Positions 23,506 through 30,813 of a DNA stretch of 40,602 nucleotides are shown here, piece by piece. Position numbers and translations under genes: made by a program. The DNA is taken from positions 1 through 40,602 of the forward strand of contig CAUBTS010000007.1 of the NCBI GenBank assembly GCA_958438955.1, in the 5' to 3' direction. The notes beneath the pieces are model-generated. The model worked only from the letters and a program-made list of their open reading frames with translations, did not search any database and was not told where the DNA came from. This DNA comes from an uncultured Collinsella sp. (lineage in GTDB: Bacteria; Actinomycetota; Coriobacteriia; Coriobacteriales; Coriobacteriaceae). Numbering within the stretch: the first letter of the stretch is position 1; every line of letters starts with the position of its first letter.

Positions 23506-24441
23506 ATGATCCTCACCGTTACGATGAACCCGTCTGTCGATACGCGCTATCAGCTCGATGAGCTCATTATCGACGACGTCAACCGTGTGACGCCCGAAAA
23601 GACCGCCGGCGGCAAGGGCCTTAACGTAGCCCGCGTCCTTGGTCAGTTGGGCGACGATGTTGTGGCAACCGGCCTGCTTGGTGGCCATATGGGCGCCTAT
23701 ATGGCCGAGCTCATGGACGCTAACGGCATTAAGAATGATTTTGTGCCCATCAAGGGCGAGACTCGCATTTGCCTCAACATCCTCCACGCCGGCAACCAGA
23801 CCGAGCTGCTCGAGAGCGGCCCGACGATTGCCCCCGAGGAGCTCGATGCCTTTACCGCAAAGTTCGCCGAGCTTGCGAGCAAGGCCGACGTCGTCACCAT
23901 CTCGGGTTCGTTGCCCCGCGGTGTCGAGGCAGACTACTATGCCAAGATCACGGGCATTGCCGAGAACGCCGGCGCCAAGGTGCTGCTCGATACCTCGGGT
24001 GCTTCGCTCGAGGCCGCCCTTAAGTCCGAAATTAAGCCCGAGCTGGTCAAGCCTAACCTGACCGAGATCAACGGCCTTTTGGGTACGAGCTTTACCACCG
24101 ACGATGTGGACGAGCTCCGCGCCGCGCTCGCCTCTGATGCCCGCTTCTCCGATATCCCCTGGGTCGTCGTGTCCATGGGCGCTGCCGGCTCCGTTGGCTT
24201 CCACAATGGCCGTGCGTTCCGCGCAAAGACGCCCGATATCCCTGCCGTTAACGCCACGGGCTCTGGTGACTCCACTATCGCTGGCTTCGCGCATGCCATT
24301 GCTGCTGGCGCGGACGACGAGACGGTGCTGCGTACCGCCAACACCTGCGGCAAGCTCAATGCCATGGATCCTATGACTGGCCACTTGGTCATGGATCGTT
24401 GGGACGAGGTCTACAACGGCGTTGCCGTGACCGAGCTGTAG
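23506..24441 (+). CDS. lacC: Tagatose-6-phosphate kinase (PfkB family)
   Basis: 311 residues. N-terminus MILTVTMNPSVDTRYQLDEL with DDVNRV and TAGGKGLNVARVL closely follows staphylococcal LacC. Further matches are IKGETRICLNILH, ISGSLPRGVEADYYAKI, VKPNLTEINGLLG and the catalytic anion-hole motif NATGSGDSTIAGF with the active Asp. It phosphorylates D-tagatose-6-P to tagatose-1,6-bisphosphate with ATP. 1-phosphofructokinase is the main alternative. Its place downstream of AgaS/NagA suits the GalNAc route; the aldolase (LacD/KbaY) is not in the window. GATAAGGAGC is the ribosome site. Confidence 0.87.
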   Translation: MILTVTMNPSVDTRYQLDELIIDDVNRVTPEKTAGGKGLNVARVLGQLGDDVVATGLLGGHMGAYMAELMDANGIKNDFVPIKGETRICLNILHAGNQTELLESGPTIAPEELDAFTAKFAELASKADVVTISGSLPRGVEADYYAKITGIAENAGAKVLLDTSGASLEAALKSEIKPELVKPNLTEINGLLGTSFTTDDVDELRAALASDARFSDIPWVVVSMGAAGSVGFHNGRAFRAKTPDIPAVNATGSGDSTIAGFAHAIAAGADDETVLRTANTCGKLNAMDPMTGHLVMDRWDEVYNGVAVTEL

Positions 24442-24474
24442 GAGCTTGTGCTGCGGCCCCGGCATCGCTTGCTA

Positions 24475-24606
24475 GCTCATGTCGACGACAAGTGCAGTAG
24501 CATTATGCCGGGGCACGACTCCGACTTTGTCGTGTTCAGTCCCGACCTTACCCTGGTCGAGACGTATGTGGGCGGCAACAGCTTTGGTAATGCGTTTGCC
24601 GAGTAG
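24475..24606 (+). pseudogene. 3' fragment of a second nagA
   Basis: Read in frame to TAG 24604-24606, the sequence encodes AHVDDKCSSIMPGHDSDFVV followed by LTLVETYVGG and a GNAFAE ending. This matches the last about 43 residues of NagA (SAHIEDKCGSIMPGRDADFV .. LTLVETYVGG .. GNAFTE) at about three quarters of positions. No start codon or upstream domain is present, and lacC ends only 33 bp before. It looks like the remnant of a degraded or recombined nagA copy. Confidence 0.8.
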
Positions 24607-24638
24607 CCGCCAAGGAAACGATCCGAGAGGGGATTTAG

Positions 24639-25112
24639 ATGATTTACGGTGCATTGGGCGATATCGAGGAGTATCGCGGAATGCTCAAGGGCCTCGACGT
24701 GCTGATCGACTGGCTCGAGGAGAACGACCCGGCGCAGCTCGAGGTCGGCAGCCATCCGATTCTGGGCGACAAGGTCTATGCGAACGTCATGGCTCCCACG
24801 ACGCGTCCCGAGGCCGAGGCTCACTATGAGACGCATCAGCGCTATCACGACCTGCAGATCGATGTCGAGGGTCGCGAGGCCTTTAAGGTTGCCACGGGCA
24901 GCCTGACGTTGGTTCAGGAGTTTGACGAGAAGGACGACTACGATCTGGTCGATTCCGACGCTTCGATCGCCGGCGATCTTGCCGACGACAAGTTCGCGCT
25001 GTTTGTTGCCGGCGAGCCTCACATGCCCACGCTCGAGTTCCCGGGCGATGGCGCACAGCCGGTCAAGAAGATCTGCTTTAAGCTGCTTGCAGACGCTTAC
25101 TGGGAGGAGTAG
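24639..25112 (+). CDS. YhcH/YjgK/YiaL (DUF386) family protein
   Basis: 157 residues. Family hallmarks are MIYGALGDIEEYRGML at the start, the APTTRPEAEAHYETHQRYHDLQI motif with metal-binding Glu/His residues, FDEKDDYDLV, and FVAGEPHMPTL near the end. These cupin-like proteins are typically beside sialic acid or other sugar operons; some (NanQ) speed up anomerisation of N-acetylneuraminate, and EbgC is a beta-galactosidase partner. Here it may act on an amino-sugar or galactoside product. GAGAGGGG precedes the ATG. It follows the nagA fragment and ends before a strong terminator. Confidence 0.85.
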   Translation: MIYGALGDIEEYRGMLKGLDVLIDWLEENDPAQLEVGSHPILGDKVYANVMAPTTRPEAEAHYETHQRYHDLQIDVEGREAFKVATGSLTLVQEFDEKDDYDLVDSDASIAGDLADDKFALFVAGEPHMPTLEFPGDGAQPVKKICFKLLADAYWEE

Positions 25113-25144
25113 CGAACTGCCTGGCAGAGCTATTCGTCTGATGG

Positions 25145-25168
25145 CGTGATTCCCCTAGGGAAATCACG
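25145..25168. repeat. Palindrome preceding the yhcH terminator
   Basis: A 24-bp near-perfect palindrome centred on CCTAGG, with arms CGTGATT/AATCACG. A second, inverted near-copy forms the top of the next hairpin (25185-25207). Confidence 0.55.
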
Positions 25169-25174
25169 CTAGGA

Positions 25175-25231
25175 CCCCGCTAAACGTGTTTCCCTAGGGG
25201 AATCACGTTTAGCGGGGTTTTCTGTTTTTGA
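25175..25231 (+). terminator. Long Rho-independent terminator
   Basis: CCCCGCTAAACGTG 25175-25188 pairs perfectly with CACGTTTAGCGGGG 25204-25217, continues into the CCTAGG-centred dyad, and is followed by TTTTCTGTTTTTG. It ends the amino-sugar region. Confidence 0.9.
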
Positions 25232-25246
25232 ATAGGGAAGCCTCAT

Positions 25247-25816
25247 TTATTTGCGAAGAACATCGGCTAGCCGCAGGATTGAAATCATCGACCGATAAGT
25301 GAGTTCCACTTTTTCGCCCGCAAGCAGTCGTTTCGAGCCAATCTCATCTAGCCCCACAAGCCGAGAAAACAGCGGGCCGCTCATCGTGCCATCGTCAATT
25401 GATTCCCTTATGGTCTTCAAAACGTCCGTATCATGAAGCGATGCCGAGCTGTAGGGGGCAACACGAGCGGAACTCTCAATTAACGACGAGACAAAAGGAT
25501 GGAGATGCTTTGGACATAGTCCATCAAACACCACATCCCCATTGTCGTTCGAGCCGACCAGGCGCCAAGTATAATGATCGACCCAGTCATCTCCGTCATA
25601 GATGACGTCCATGAGCAACTTCCCGTCTAGAGAGAAACCTATTTGGACATCGGGGCGCAAGACCGCAATCCATATCGGGCCTGCAGCAGCTCCAACCCAA
25701 CGCACCACATAGGTTTCCTTTCGTACATGTGTATCAATCTGCCCCGAAATGCCGGTGAATGCAATTCCAGACCCGTTTGTCGGATAGCAATCGACGTATT
25801 TTTGTTTTCCGCTCAC
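25247..25816 (-). CDS. Unrecognised protein, likely accessory gene
   Basis: 189 residues from GTG at 25816-25814; the start is uncertain because the possible ribosome site (AAGG) is very close. I do not recognise the family. Residues about 1-110 look like a beta-rich soluble domain (YVVRWVGAAAGPIWIAVLRP, GFSLDGKLLMDVIYDGDDWV). The end, GLDEIGSKRLLAGEKVELTYRSMISILRLADVLRK, could be a helix-turn-helix-like unit. GC content is clearly lower than in the neighbouring sugar genes, and the gene stands alone between a terminator and tRNA-Thr, a common landing spot for acquired DNA. Confidence 0.55.
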   Translation of the reverse strand: MSGKQKYVDCYPTNGSGIAFTGISGQIDTHVRKETYVVRWVGAAAGPIWIAVLRPDVQIGFSLDGKLLMDVIYDGDDWVDHYTWRLVGSNDNGDVVFDGLCPKHLHPFVSSLIESSARVAPYSSASLHDTDVLKTIRESIDDGTMSGPLFSRLVGLDEIGSKRLLAGEKVELTYRSMISILRLADVLRK

Positions 25817-26004
25817 AACCTTGTATAGATATATCGTTCCAGCAAAAGAGAAGGTATCGTGGCTATTTTAAATCTATATGACCAATTCGAGCCCTCACCA
25901 TGGCAATTGTTGCAGCTGGGTTTCTTTTCATTAAAATTTCACTTTGGTAAATCCCCGCCCCCTAAGCATTAAATCCGAAGTCCACCGAGTGGGCGAATCG
26001 GCAA

Positions 26005-26028
26005 CAAAAAAGCCGCCCGAAGGCGGCT
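26005..26028 (-). terminator. Terminator of tRNA-Thr
   Basis: On the - strand AGCCGCC-TTCG-GGCGGCT is followed by TTTTTTG, 12 bp beyond the tRNA 3' end. Confidence 0.92.
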
Positions 26029-26039
26029 ATCTTGTGCAA

Positions 26040-26115
26040 TGGAGCCAGCGACCGGGCTCGAACCGGTGACCCCCGCTTTACGAGAGCGGTGCTCTACCAA
26101 CTGAGCTACGCTGGC
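26040..26115 (-). tRNA. tRNA-Thr (anticodon CGT)
   Basis: A complete cloverleaf on the - strand, 76 nt including encoded CCA. The acceptor stem is GCCAGCG/CGCTGGC; the D arm is GCTC AGTTGGTA GAGC; the anticodon stem CCGCT/AGCGG holds loop CTCGTAA with anticodon CGT, reading ACG (Thr). The T arm is ACCGG TTCGAGC CCGGT. Confidence 0.97.
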
Positions 26116-26154
26116 GGCCATGTGGTGACGCAACTGAGGCGTCAACGGCTGTCT

Positions 26155-26183
26155 ATGATACGGGACATCGCACATCCGTGCAA
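26155..26183 (-). promoter_or_regulatory. Promoter of tRNA-Thr
   Basis: On the - strand TTGCAC (26183-26178) and TATCAT (26160-26155) are separated by exactly 17 bp, which would start transcription about 30 bp before the tRNA. Confidence 0.7.
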
Positions 26184-26272
26184 GTGTTCTGACGGCTTTT
26201 CTCACTTTAAATGCACTAATATTGGAGACGTGATGTCTCGCTCTTACGAGTCTCAAACAGAATGGGACTGCC

Positions 26273-26755
26273 ATGGCTCAACCCAAGATCCTTCTCACGC
26301 GTATCGATGACCGGTTTATTTACGGGCAAGACGTCGAGCTGTGGAACGAGGCTATGGGTTCCAACCTCGTCCTAATCGTCAACGACGAGATTGCGGCGGA
26401 TTCGCGCAAGTGGGCGCCTATGAGGGTCGCGGCGCCCGAGGGCGTGTGGACGCGGTTTTTCTCGGTGCAAAGGACCATCGACATCATTCATACCGCAACG
26501 CCGCGCCAGTTGATTCTGATCATGGTGGCCTCACCCGCCGATGCGCTCGCGCTGGTTAAGGGTGGTGTGCCAATCACCAAGATCAGCATTGGCCATATGC
26601 AGGCAGGGAAGGGCAAGCGCCCCATAACGCCCGCGGTTGCCGTGAGCGACGCAGACGTTGCTGCCCTCAAAGAACTGCAGGCGCTCGGCGTAGAGCTAGA
26701 AATCCGCTATCTCCCCAGCTCCAATCCCGACCCCATCGGCAATCTGTTCAAGTGA
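26273..26755 (+). CDS. Orphan PTS mannose-family EIIB paralogue lacking the active-site His
   Basis: 160 residues, the same length as, and roughly half identical to, the IIB at 15817. Shared features include MAxPxILLTRID, LVKGGVPI, and KELQxLGVELEIR. The phosphorylated His17 of RLVHGQV is Tyr here (RFIYGQD), and the residues after it also change, so the protein cannot carry phosphate in the usual way. No IIA, IIC or IID lies nearby. The frame is intact and well coded, which suggests it is kept for another purpose, perhaps a regulatory or decoy partner of IIA, IIC/IID or a regulator. No good ribosome site is seen; GGGA before the ATG is weak. Confidence 0.85.
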   Translation: MAQPKILLTRIDDRFIYGQDVELWNEAMGSNLVLIVNDEIAADSRKWAPMRVAAPEGVWTRFFSVQRTIDIIHTATPRQLILIMVASPADALALVKGGVPITKISIGHMQAGKGKRPITPAVAVSDADVAALKELQALGVELEIRYLPSSNPDPIGNLFK

Positions 26756-26820
26756 TCCCTTGGGGACGGAGGAAAACGGATCATTTTGCCCTTGCGAGGG
26801 ATGCGAGCGATGCCGTCTGT

Positions 26821-26976
26821 CAAAAACTATGTCCATTTACTACGTTTGATCGGCTATCGCCGAGCATGTCGAATTTGAGAAAAACAAAACTGCAGGTAGA
26901 CGGCTCGAGAGTTTAACAAAAACCGGTGCATGGTCGAGCATCCCAGGCTAAACGTAGTAAATGGGCATAGTTTTGA
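26821..26976. repeat. 156-bp foldback element
   Basis: Left arm 26821-26851 and right arm about 26947-26976 are inverted complements, with a 22-bp core (CTATG[T/C]CCATTTACTACGTTT) differing at one base. The core region of about 95 bp has no ORF and contains a small TCGGC/GCCGA hairpin. Same architecture as 5063-5287 but a different sequence family. It fills most of the gap 26756-27081. Confidence 0.65.
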
Positions 26977-27020
26977 TATGTCACTCATACAGTCACAGCG
27001 AAAACAAGCCCAAAAGATGA

Positions 27021-27053
27021 AAAAACGCCCGCTGGCGGTGGTGCCGGCGGGCG
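27021..27053 (-). terminator. Terminator of galM
   Basis: CGCCCGCTGGC 27026-27036 pairs with GCCGGCGGGCG 27043-27053 (one G-U). Read on the - strand it is followed by TTTTTC. Confidence 0.9.
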
Positions 27054-27081
27054 CTGCTGTGCGATATGTTGCGTTGTGGGC

Positions 27082-28134
27082 TTAGTGCCTCATAAAGTGG
27101 TATTCGATCACATTGCTGTAGGGGTGACCCGGGCCCACAATGCCCTGCGGGAACAACGGCTGGTGCGGCGTGTCGGGGTACATCTCGGCCTCGAGAGCAA
27201 AGCCGGCGCCCCAGCCATAGTTAGCATCGTCCTTGGCGTGCTCGTCGCCCAGCCAGTTGCCGGTGTAGAGCTGCACGCCCGGGGCAGTGGTGTAGTAGTC
27301 CAGCTCGCGGCCGGTCCACATCTCCTCGACGTGCATCGCGCGGCGGAGATTGCGGCCGTACTGATAGCCATCGATGCACAGACAGTGATCGTAGCCACGG
27401 GCCTGCTTAATCTGCGGGTCGTCGGCCTCCATGCCGGGAGCGACGGGGCGCAGCTCGCGAAAGTCAAACGGTGTTCCCTCGACCGGAGCGATCTCGCCGG
27501 TGGGGATATTCTGCTCGTTGATGGGCAGGTAGTGGGCAGCGTTGGCAACAAAGAAGTGCTCGCAGTCCATGCCGGCGTTATGGCCGGCAAGGTTAAAGTA
27601 TGTGTGGTTGGTCATGGACACGTAGGTGGCGCGGTCGCTCTCGCAGCCGTATTCGATACGGAAGCGGCCGGTGCGTGTCACGGTAAACACGGCCGTAAAG
27701 GTGCGGTTGCCGGGCAGGCCCAGCTCACCGTCCTCAAGCGAGGTGGTCATGCGCACGGCGTTATGGACCTCGTCGAGCTCAACATCCCACACGCGCTTGT
27801 GCAGACCATGCTCAAGATCGCTGTGCAGGTTGTTGACGCCTTCGTTGGCTGGCATATGCCAGTCCGTGCCGGCGATGGTGATCGTGGCGCCCGCGGTGCG
27901 GTTTGCCACGGGGGCGATGGTCGCGCCAAAGCAGGCGGGGTTGTCAAAGTAATCCTCGAGCTTATCGAAGCCCAGCACCACATCGCGCACGTTGCCGGGA
28001 ATGTCGGGCACGTCGATGCCCAGCACGGTGGCGCCATAGTCCATAATGCGAACGCAGATCTCGGGCCCGTTGAGGGTGTAGCGATGAACGGGGGTACCGC
28101 ACGGCGCGGTGCCGAAAAGCTCGGAAGTGATCAT
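27082..28134 (-). CDS. galM: Aldose 1-epimerase (galactose mutarotase)
   Basis: 350 residues from ATG 28134-28132, with TTAGGAA upstream; a longer in-frame start at 28194 adds 20 residues without similarity. GalM interconverts alpha and beta anomers of galactose and glucose. Motifs: DYGATVLGIDVPD, the substrate segment FGATIAPVANRTAGATI, catalytic His in SMTNHTYFNLAGH, and VQLYTGNWLGDE (conserved TGN). The catalytic Glu is in the late ALEAEMYPDTPHQP segment. It is divergent from the DeoR gene and ends in its own terminator. Clearly a different enzyme class from the LacX-like protein at 22565. Confidence 0.9.
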   Translation of the reverse strand: MITSELFGTAPCGTPVHRYTLNGPEICVRIMDYGATVLGIDVPDIPGNVRDVVLGFDKLEDYFDNPACFGATIAPVANRTAGATITIAGTDWHMPANEGVNNLHSDLEHGLHKRVWDVELDEVHNAVRMTTSLEDGELGLPGNRTFTAVFTVTRTGRFRIEYGCESDRATYVSMTNHTYFNLAGHNAGMDCEHFFVANAAHYLPINEQNIPTGEIAPVEGTPFDFRELRPVAPGMEADDPQIKQARGYDHCLCIDGYQYGRNLRRAMHVEEMWTGRELDYYTTAPGVQLYTGNWLGDEHAKDDANYGWGAGFALEAEMYPDTPHQPLFPQGIVGPGHPYSNVIEYHFMRH

Positions 28135-28339
28135 TTGGTTCCTAACATCGAGGTATTTCGGACAAACTGTAGCGCGAACAGGCGAGATTATCACTACACC
28201 CCACTAAAGCAGGGGGTATTTTTCTCAAAAAAGTGATGATTGGAGCTGTGCGGGCGTTCATTTCTGACGCGCGCGAGTCTGATACAATTTGTTCGTTATT
28301 GTTTGAATTGACGTGAGCGTGGAACAGCGAGGACTCATC

Positions 28340-29104
28340 GTGATTAAAGCGGAGCGACAGGATAAGGTTCGGCAGCTGCTCGAGGAACAGGGAACGGTCT
28401 CGGTCAAGGAGATTTCGGATGCGTTAGGTGTCTCGGATATGACGATCCGCCGTGATCTTGAGGAGCTTGCGAGCCTGGGCGAGATCGAGCGCGTGCACGG
28501 CGGAGCCCGCAGTGCGCAGGGCCGTCCACACGCTATGCTGCGCCATGAGTATTCGCACAGCGAAAAGCGCACCAAGCATGCCGAGGAAAAGCTGCAGATC
28601 GCGCGCCGTGCTGTGGAGCTTATCGAGGAGGGCTCGACCATCTTTTTGGGTACGGGCACCACGGTTGAGCAGATGGCCTCGATGCTGCCGGCGTTTCGCC
28701 TGCGCATCGTGACTAATTCGCTTTCGGTGTTTAACCTGCTCGAGGCGCGCGAAGATTGCGACCTGTGCCTCGTGGGCGGTATGTACCGTCGCCGCACCGC
28801 CGCTTTTGTGGGGCCAACGGCTGAGGATACCCTGCGTGCGCTGGGCATCGATGCGGCGTTTATCGGCGCCAACGGCATCTTGGACGGTGACGTATCTACG
28901 TCCAACATGGACGAGGGCCGTATCCAGCAGCTCGCTTTTAGCAAAGCAGACTCGCGCTATCTGATCGCCGACTCCAGCAAGATTGGCAAGCGCGACTTCT
29001 ACACCTTCTGCCGCCTGGACAGCCTGGACGCCGTGGTATGTGAGCCGAGCATCTCCGCCGAAGATCGTGCCGCCATCGAGGAACATACGCAGGTCATCTG
29101 CTAG
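28340..29104 (+). CDS. DeoR-family sugar-phosphate-responsive repressor
   Basis: 254 residues from GTG 28340, chosen because GAGGA at 28329-28333 is well spaced and the protein then begins, as in the family, just before the first helix; GTG 28313 is an alternative. N-terminal HTH: RQDKVRQLLEEQGTVSVKEI, then DALGVSDMTIRRDLEELASL, then EIERVHGGA. C-terminal DeoR sensor domain: EEGSTIFLGTGTTVEQMASM, IVTNSLSVFNLL, LCLVGGMYRRRTAAFVGP and ADSSKIGKRDFYTF. Such proteins respond to phosphorylated sugars (LacR to tagatose-6-P). It is divergent from galM with a 205-bp gap, so galM is a likely target. Confidence 0.88.
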   Translation: MIKAERQDKVRQLLEEQGTVSVKEISDALGVSDMTIRRDLEELASLGEIERVHGGARSAQGRPHAMLRHEYSHSEKRTKHAEEKLQIARRAVELIEEGSTIFLGTGTTVEQMASMLPAFRLRIVTNSLSVFNLLEAREDCDLCLVGGMYRRRTAAFVGPTAEDTLRALGIDAAFIGANGILDGDVSTSNMDEGRIQQLAFSKADSRYLIADSSKIGKRDFYTFCRLDSLDAVVCEPSISAEDRAAIEEHTQVIC

Positions 29105-29212
29105 CTAACACTGCAGACGATACTTCTGCCCCCTGCCGGCGCGGGGATTATCGCTTCACAATGACGCGCAAATAACTTTGAGCAACAAGGATGAGGCTAT
29201 TCTGAGATATGA

Positions 29213-30445
29213 CTAGACTCCGTATTTCGTCTTTATGTCCCTTGAGAATGAATCATAGTCTTCATAGAGCCCCTCTTTGCTTTCATCCTCGGCGTGGTTT
29301 ATACGTTCAAGGAGCTTATCCTTTGGAGCCTCTTTTGTTATTGCGGCCTCGCTATCGGGTATTGTGGATTGCAAGAATAGTTCTAGAGCATGGACGTCTT
29401 TGAGTATGTAGCCTGTCGAACGACCCGCTCCTGTTTTTTCGATTGCGCTGCAACTAACAAGCTGACCGAGGGTTCGTTTAACGGTGACCTCGCTGATATC
29501 GGGGCAGTTGGATCGGATGTCGGATTTCTTAATGACGCCGGGTCTCTGTTGAAATAGAACGGCGATGCGCGCTTGCTTCGACATGGGACGAGTGCTTGAT
29601 TCAATTAAGGTACGCTGCTCGAGCTGTCGGTAGGCGGCCAGGGTTGTTCCGAGCATGAAACGGATAAAGGGTACTTCGGTGTTTTGATTTTCATTCCATC
29701 CAGTGGAGCTTGCAGCGAGAGCGTTGTAGTAAAGCGCTTTGTTGTCTTCAATAAGTCGTTCGATGCTGATGTAACGCGCAACGTCGTATCCAGTCTTTTC
29801 GAGCAGCAGCGTTGTAAGGAGCCGGCTCATCCTGCCATTGCCATCGTTGAAGGGATGAATGCTAACAAAATCGAAGATAAAGCGGAGCGATATAAGGAGG
29901 GGATCGCAAACTTGGCGAGATAAAGCATCGTTGAGGGACTGGCAGGCTTCTTTAATAAGTCCCGGGGTTGCTAGGGCCGAAGGGGGCCTAAAGCGCACAA
30001 ATCGATTTCCTTGATCGTCAATGGAGACGATTTCGTTATCGCTATCTTTCCAATGGCCTCCATACGAGATTGCCGTGTGCGCCATGAGGTCACGATGCAA
30101 CTGCAGAATGACCGATGGCGTTACGGGAATGGAATCGTGTTGCTCGTGAATAAGCGACAGCACATCTCGGTATCCAGCAATTTCTTCCTCTGCGCGGGAG
30201 CTTGGCTTGGCGGAATACGCCATGATCGCTTTGAGTCTTTTTTGGGTGGTAACAATTCCTTCAAGTCCGTTGGAGGACCGGGTGCTTTGGATCTTAGCCT
30301 CCTCCATTAGGGACGATAGAAGCTCGGGTTTGACTTGACTCAGAGCAAGCTGACGGCCTTTATGCTCGCGTATCGAGAGGAGGAGGTTGGTGATTGGAGT
30401 TGCTTCGAGTTCCGCTGGGACTGTGGTGTAATCGAACTGGCGCAT
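29213..30445 (-). CDS. Fic-domain AMP-transferase with N-terminal inhibitory motif and C-terminal wHTH
   Basis: 410 residues. The Fic core motif HPFNDGNGRMSR (residues 197-208) is intact, with catalytic His197. An N-terminal inhibitory helix with the S-x-x-x-E-G pattern (SNGLEG, 58-63) places it in the self-inhibited class II. After the Fic fold, residues about 290-370 form a winged-helix-like region (SKQARIAVLFQQRPGVIKKSDIRSNCPDISEVTVKRTLGQLVSCSAIEKTG). Fic enzymes attach AMP or related groups to target proteins; the target is unknown. AAAGGAG precedes the ATG, overlapping the first half-site of the operator at 30454-30528. GC content is lower than in flanking sugar genes, suggesting acquisition. 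Confidence 0.9.
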   Translation of the reverse strand: MRQFDYTTVPAELEATPITNLLLSIREHKGRQLALSQVKPELLSSLMEEAKIQSTRSSNGLEGIVTTQKRLKAIMAYSAKPSSRAEEEIAGYRDVLSLIHEQHDSIPVTPSVILQLHRDLMAHTAISYGGHWKDSDNEIVSIDDQGNRFVRFRPPSALATPGLIKEACQSLNDALSRQVCDPLLISLRFIFDFVSIHPFNDGNGRMSRLLTTLLLEKTGYDVARYISIERLIEDNKALYYNALAASSTGWNENQNTEVPFIRFMLGTTLAAYRQLEQRTLIESSTRPMSKQARIAVLFQQRPGVIKKSDIRSNCPDISEVTVKRTLGQLVSCSAIEKTGAGRSTGYILKDVHALELFLQSTIPDSEAAITKEAPKDKLLERINHAEDESKEGLYEDYDSFSRDIKTKYGV

Positions 30446-30453
30446 GCGGCTCC

Positions 30454-30528
30454 TTTCGGTATCACGAACACACTTTCGATATCATAATACCATTAAATGA
30501 TACCGAAAGTATGTTCGTGATACCGAAA
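30454..30528. promoter_or_regulatory. Symmetric four-half-site operator upstream of the Fic gene
   Basis: Arms 30454-30485 and 30497-30528 are inverted complements at 30 of 32 positions. Each arm holds two copies of TTTCGGTATCA (one variant TTTCGATATCA) exactly 20 bp apart: starts 30454 and 30474, and inverted at 30498 and 30518. The -10-like TATTAT of the - strand lies in the 11-bp centre region. Probably bound by the wHTH of the Fic protein itself. Confidence 0.7.
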
Positions 30529-30582
30529 ACTAGAAACCATGCTTTATAACTGCTTGGAAAGTTCGGATTTGACTATCTTATT

Positions 30583-30640
30583 GTCTCGATCTGTAACAGT
30601 TAGACGGTTAAAAGTGGGCTACGTGTTACAGATTGAGATC
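30583..30640. repeat. Palindromic repeat unit A (type 1)
   Basis: 58 bp with arms TCTCGATCTGTAACA and TGTTACAGATTGAGA that pair at nearly every position; interior TAGACGGTTAAAAGTGGGCT. First of two units with 80-bp period, in the gap between the Fic promoter and the lacG terminator. Confidence 0.8.
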
Positions 30641-30662
30641 TTTCAGCCCTGGTCGCCCGTTC

Positions 30663-30720
30663 GTCTAAATCTATAACAGTTAGGATTGAAAATCCCTGCT
30701 AGATGTTACAGATCGAGATA
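30663..30720. repeat. Palindromic repeat unit B (type 2 variant)
   Basis: Same arms with small changes (CTATAACA on the left, GATCGAGA on the right); interior GGATTGAAAATCC is itself a hairpin. Starts 80 bp after unit A. Confidence 0.75.
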
Positions 30721-30742
30721 AACGGCCTGCTCGGGCTCACCA

Positions 30743-30790
30743 AAAACAAAAAAAGCCGCATGCGAACCCGTGGAGGGATTCGCATGCGGC
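30743..30790 (-). terminator. Terminator of the first lacE-lacG unit
   Basis: GCCGCATGCGAA 30755-30766 pairs perfectly with TTCGCATGCGGC 30779-30790; on the - strand CTTTTTTTGTTTTTGG follows. Confidence 0.93.
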
Positions 30791-30813
30791 CGACAGGGGG
30801 TATGCGGCGGAAA

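Noticed and set aside
24475..24606. Functional small gene
   Set aside because: No start codon or ribosome site in the right place, and it aligns end-to-end with the nagA C-terminus only.
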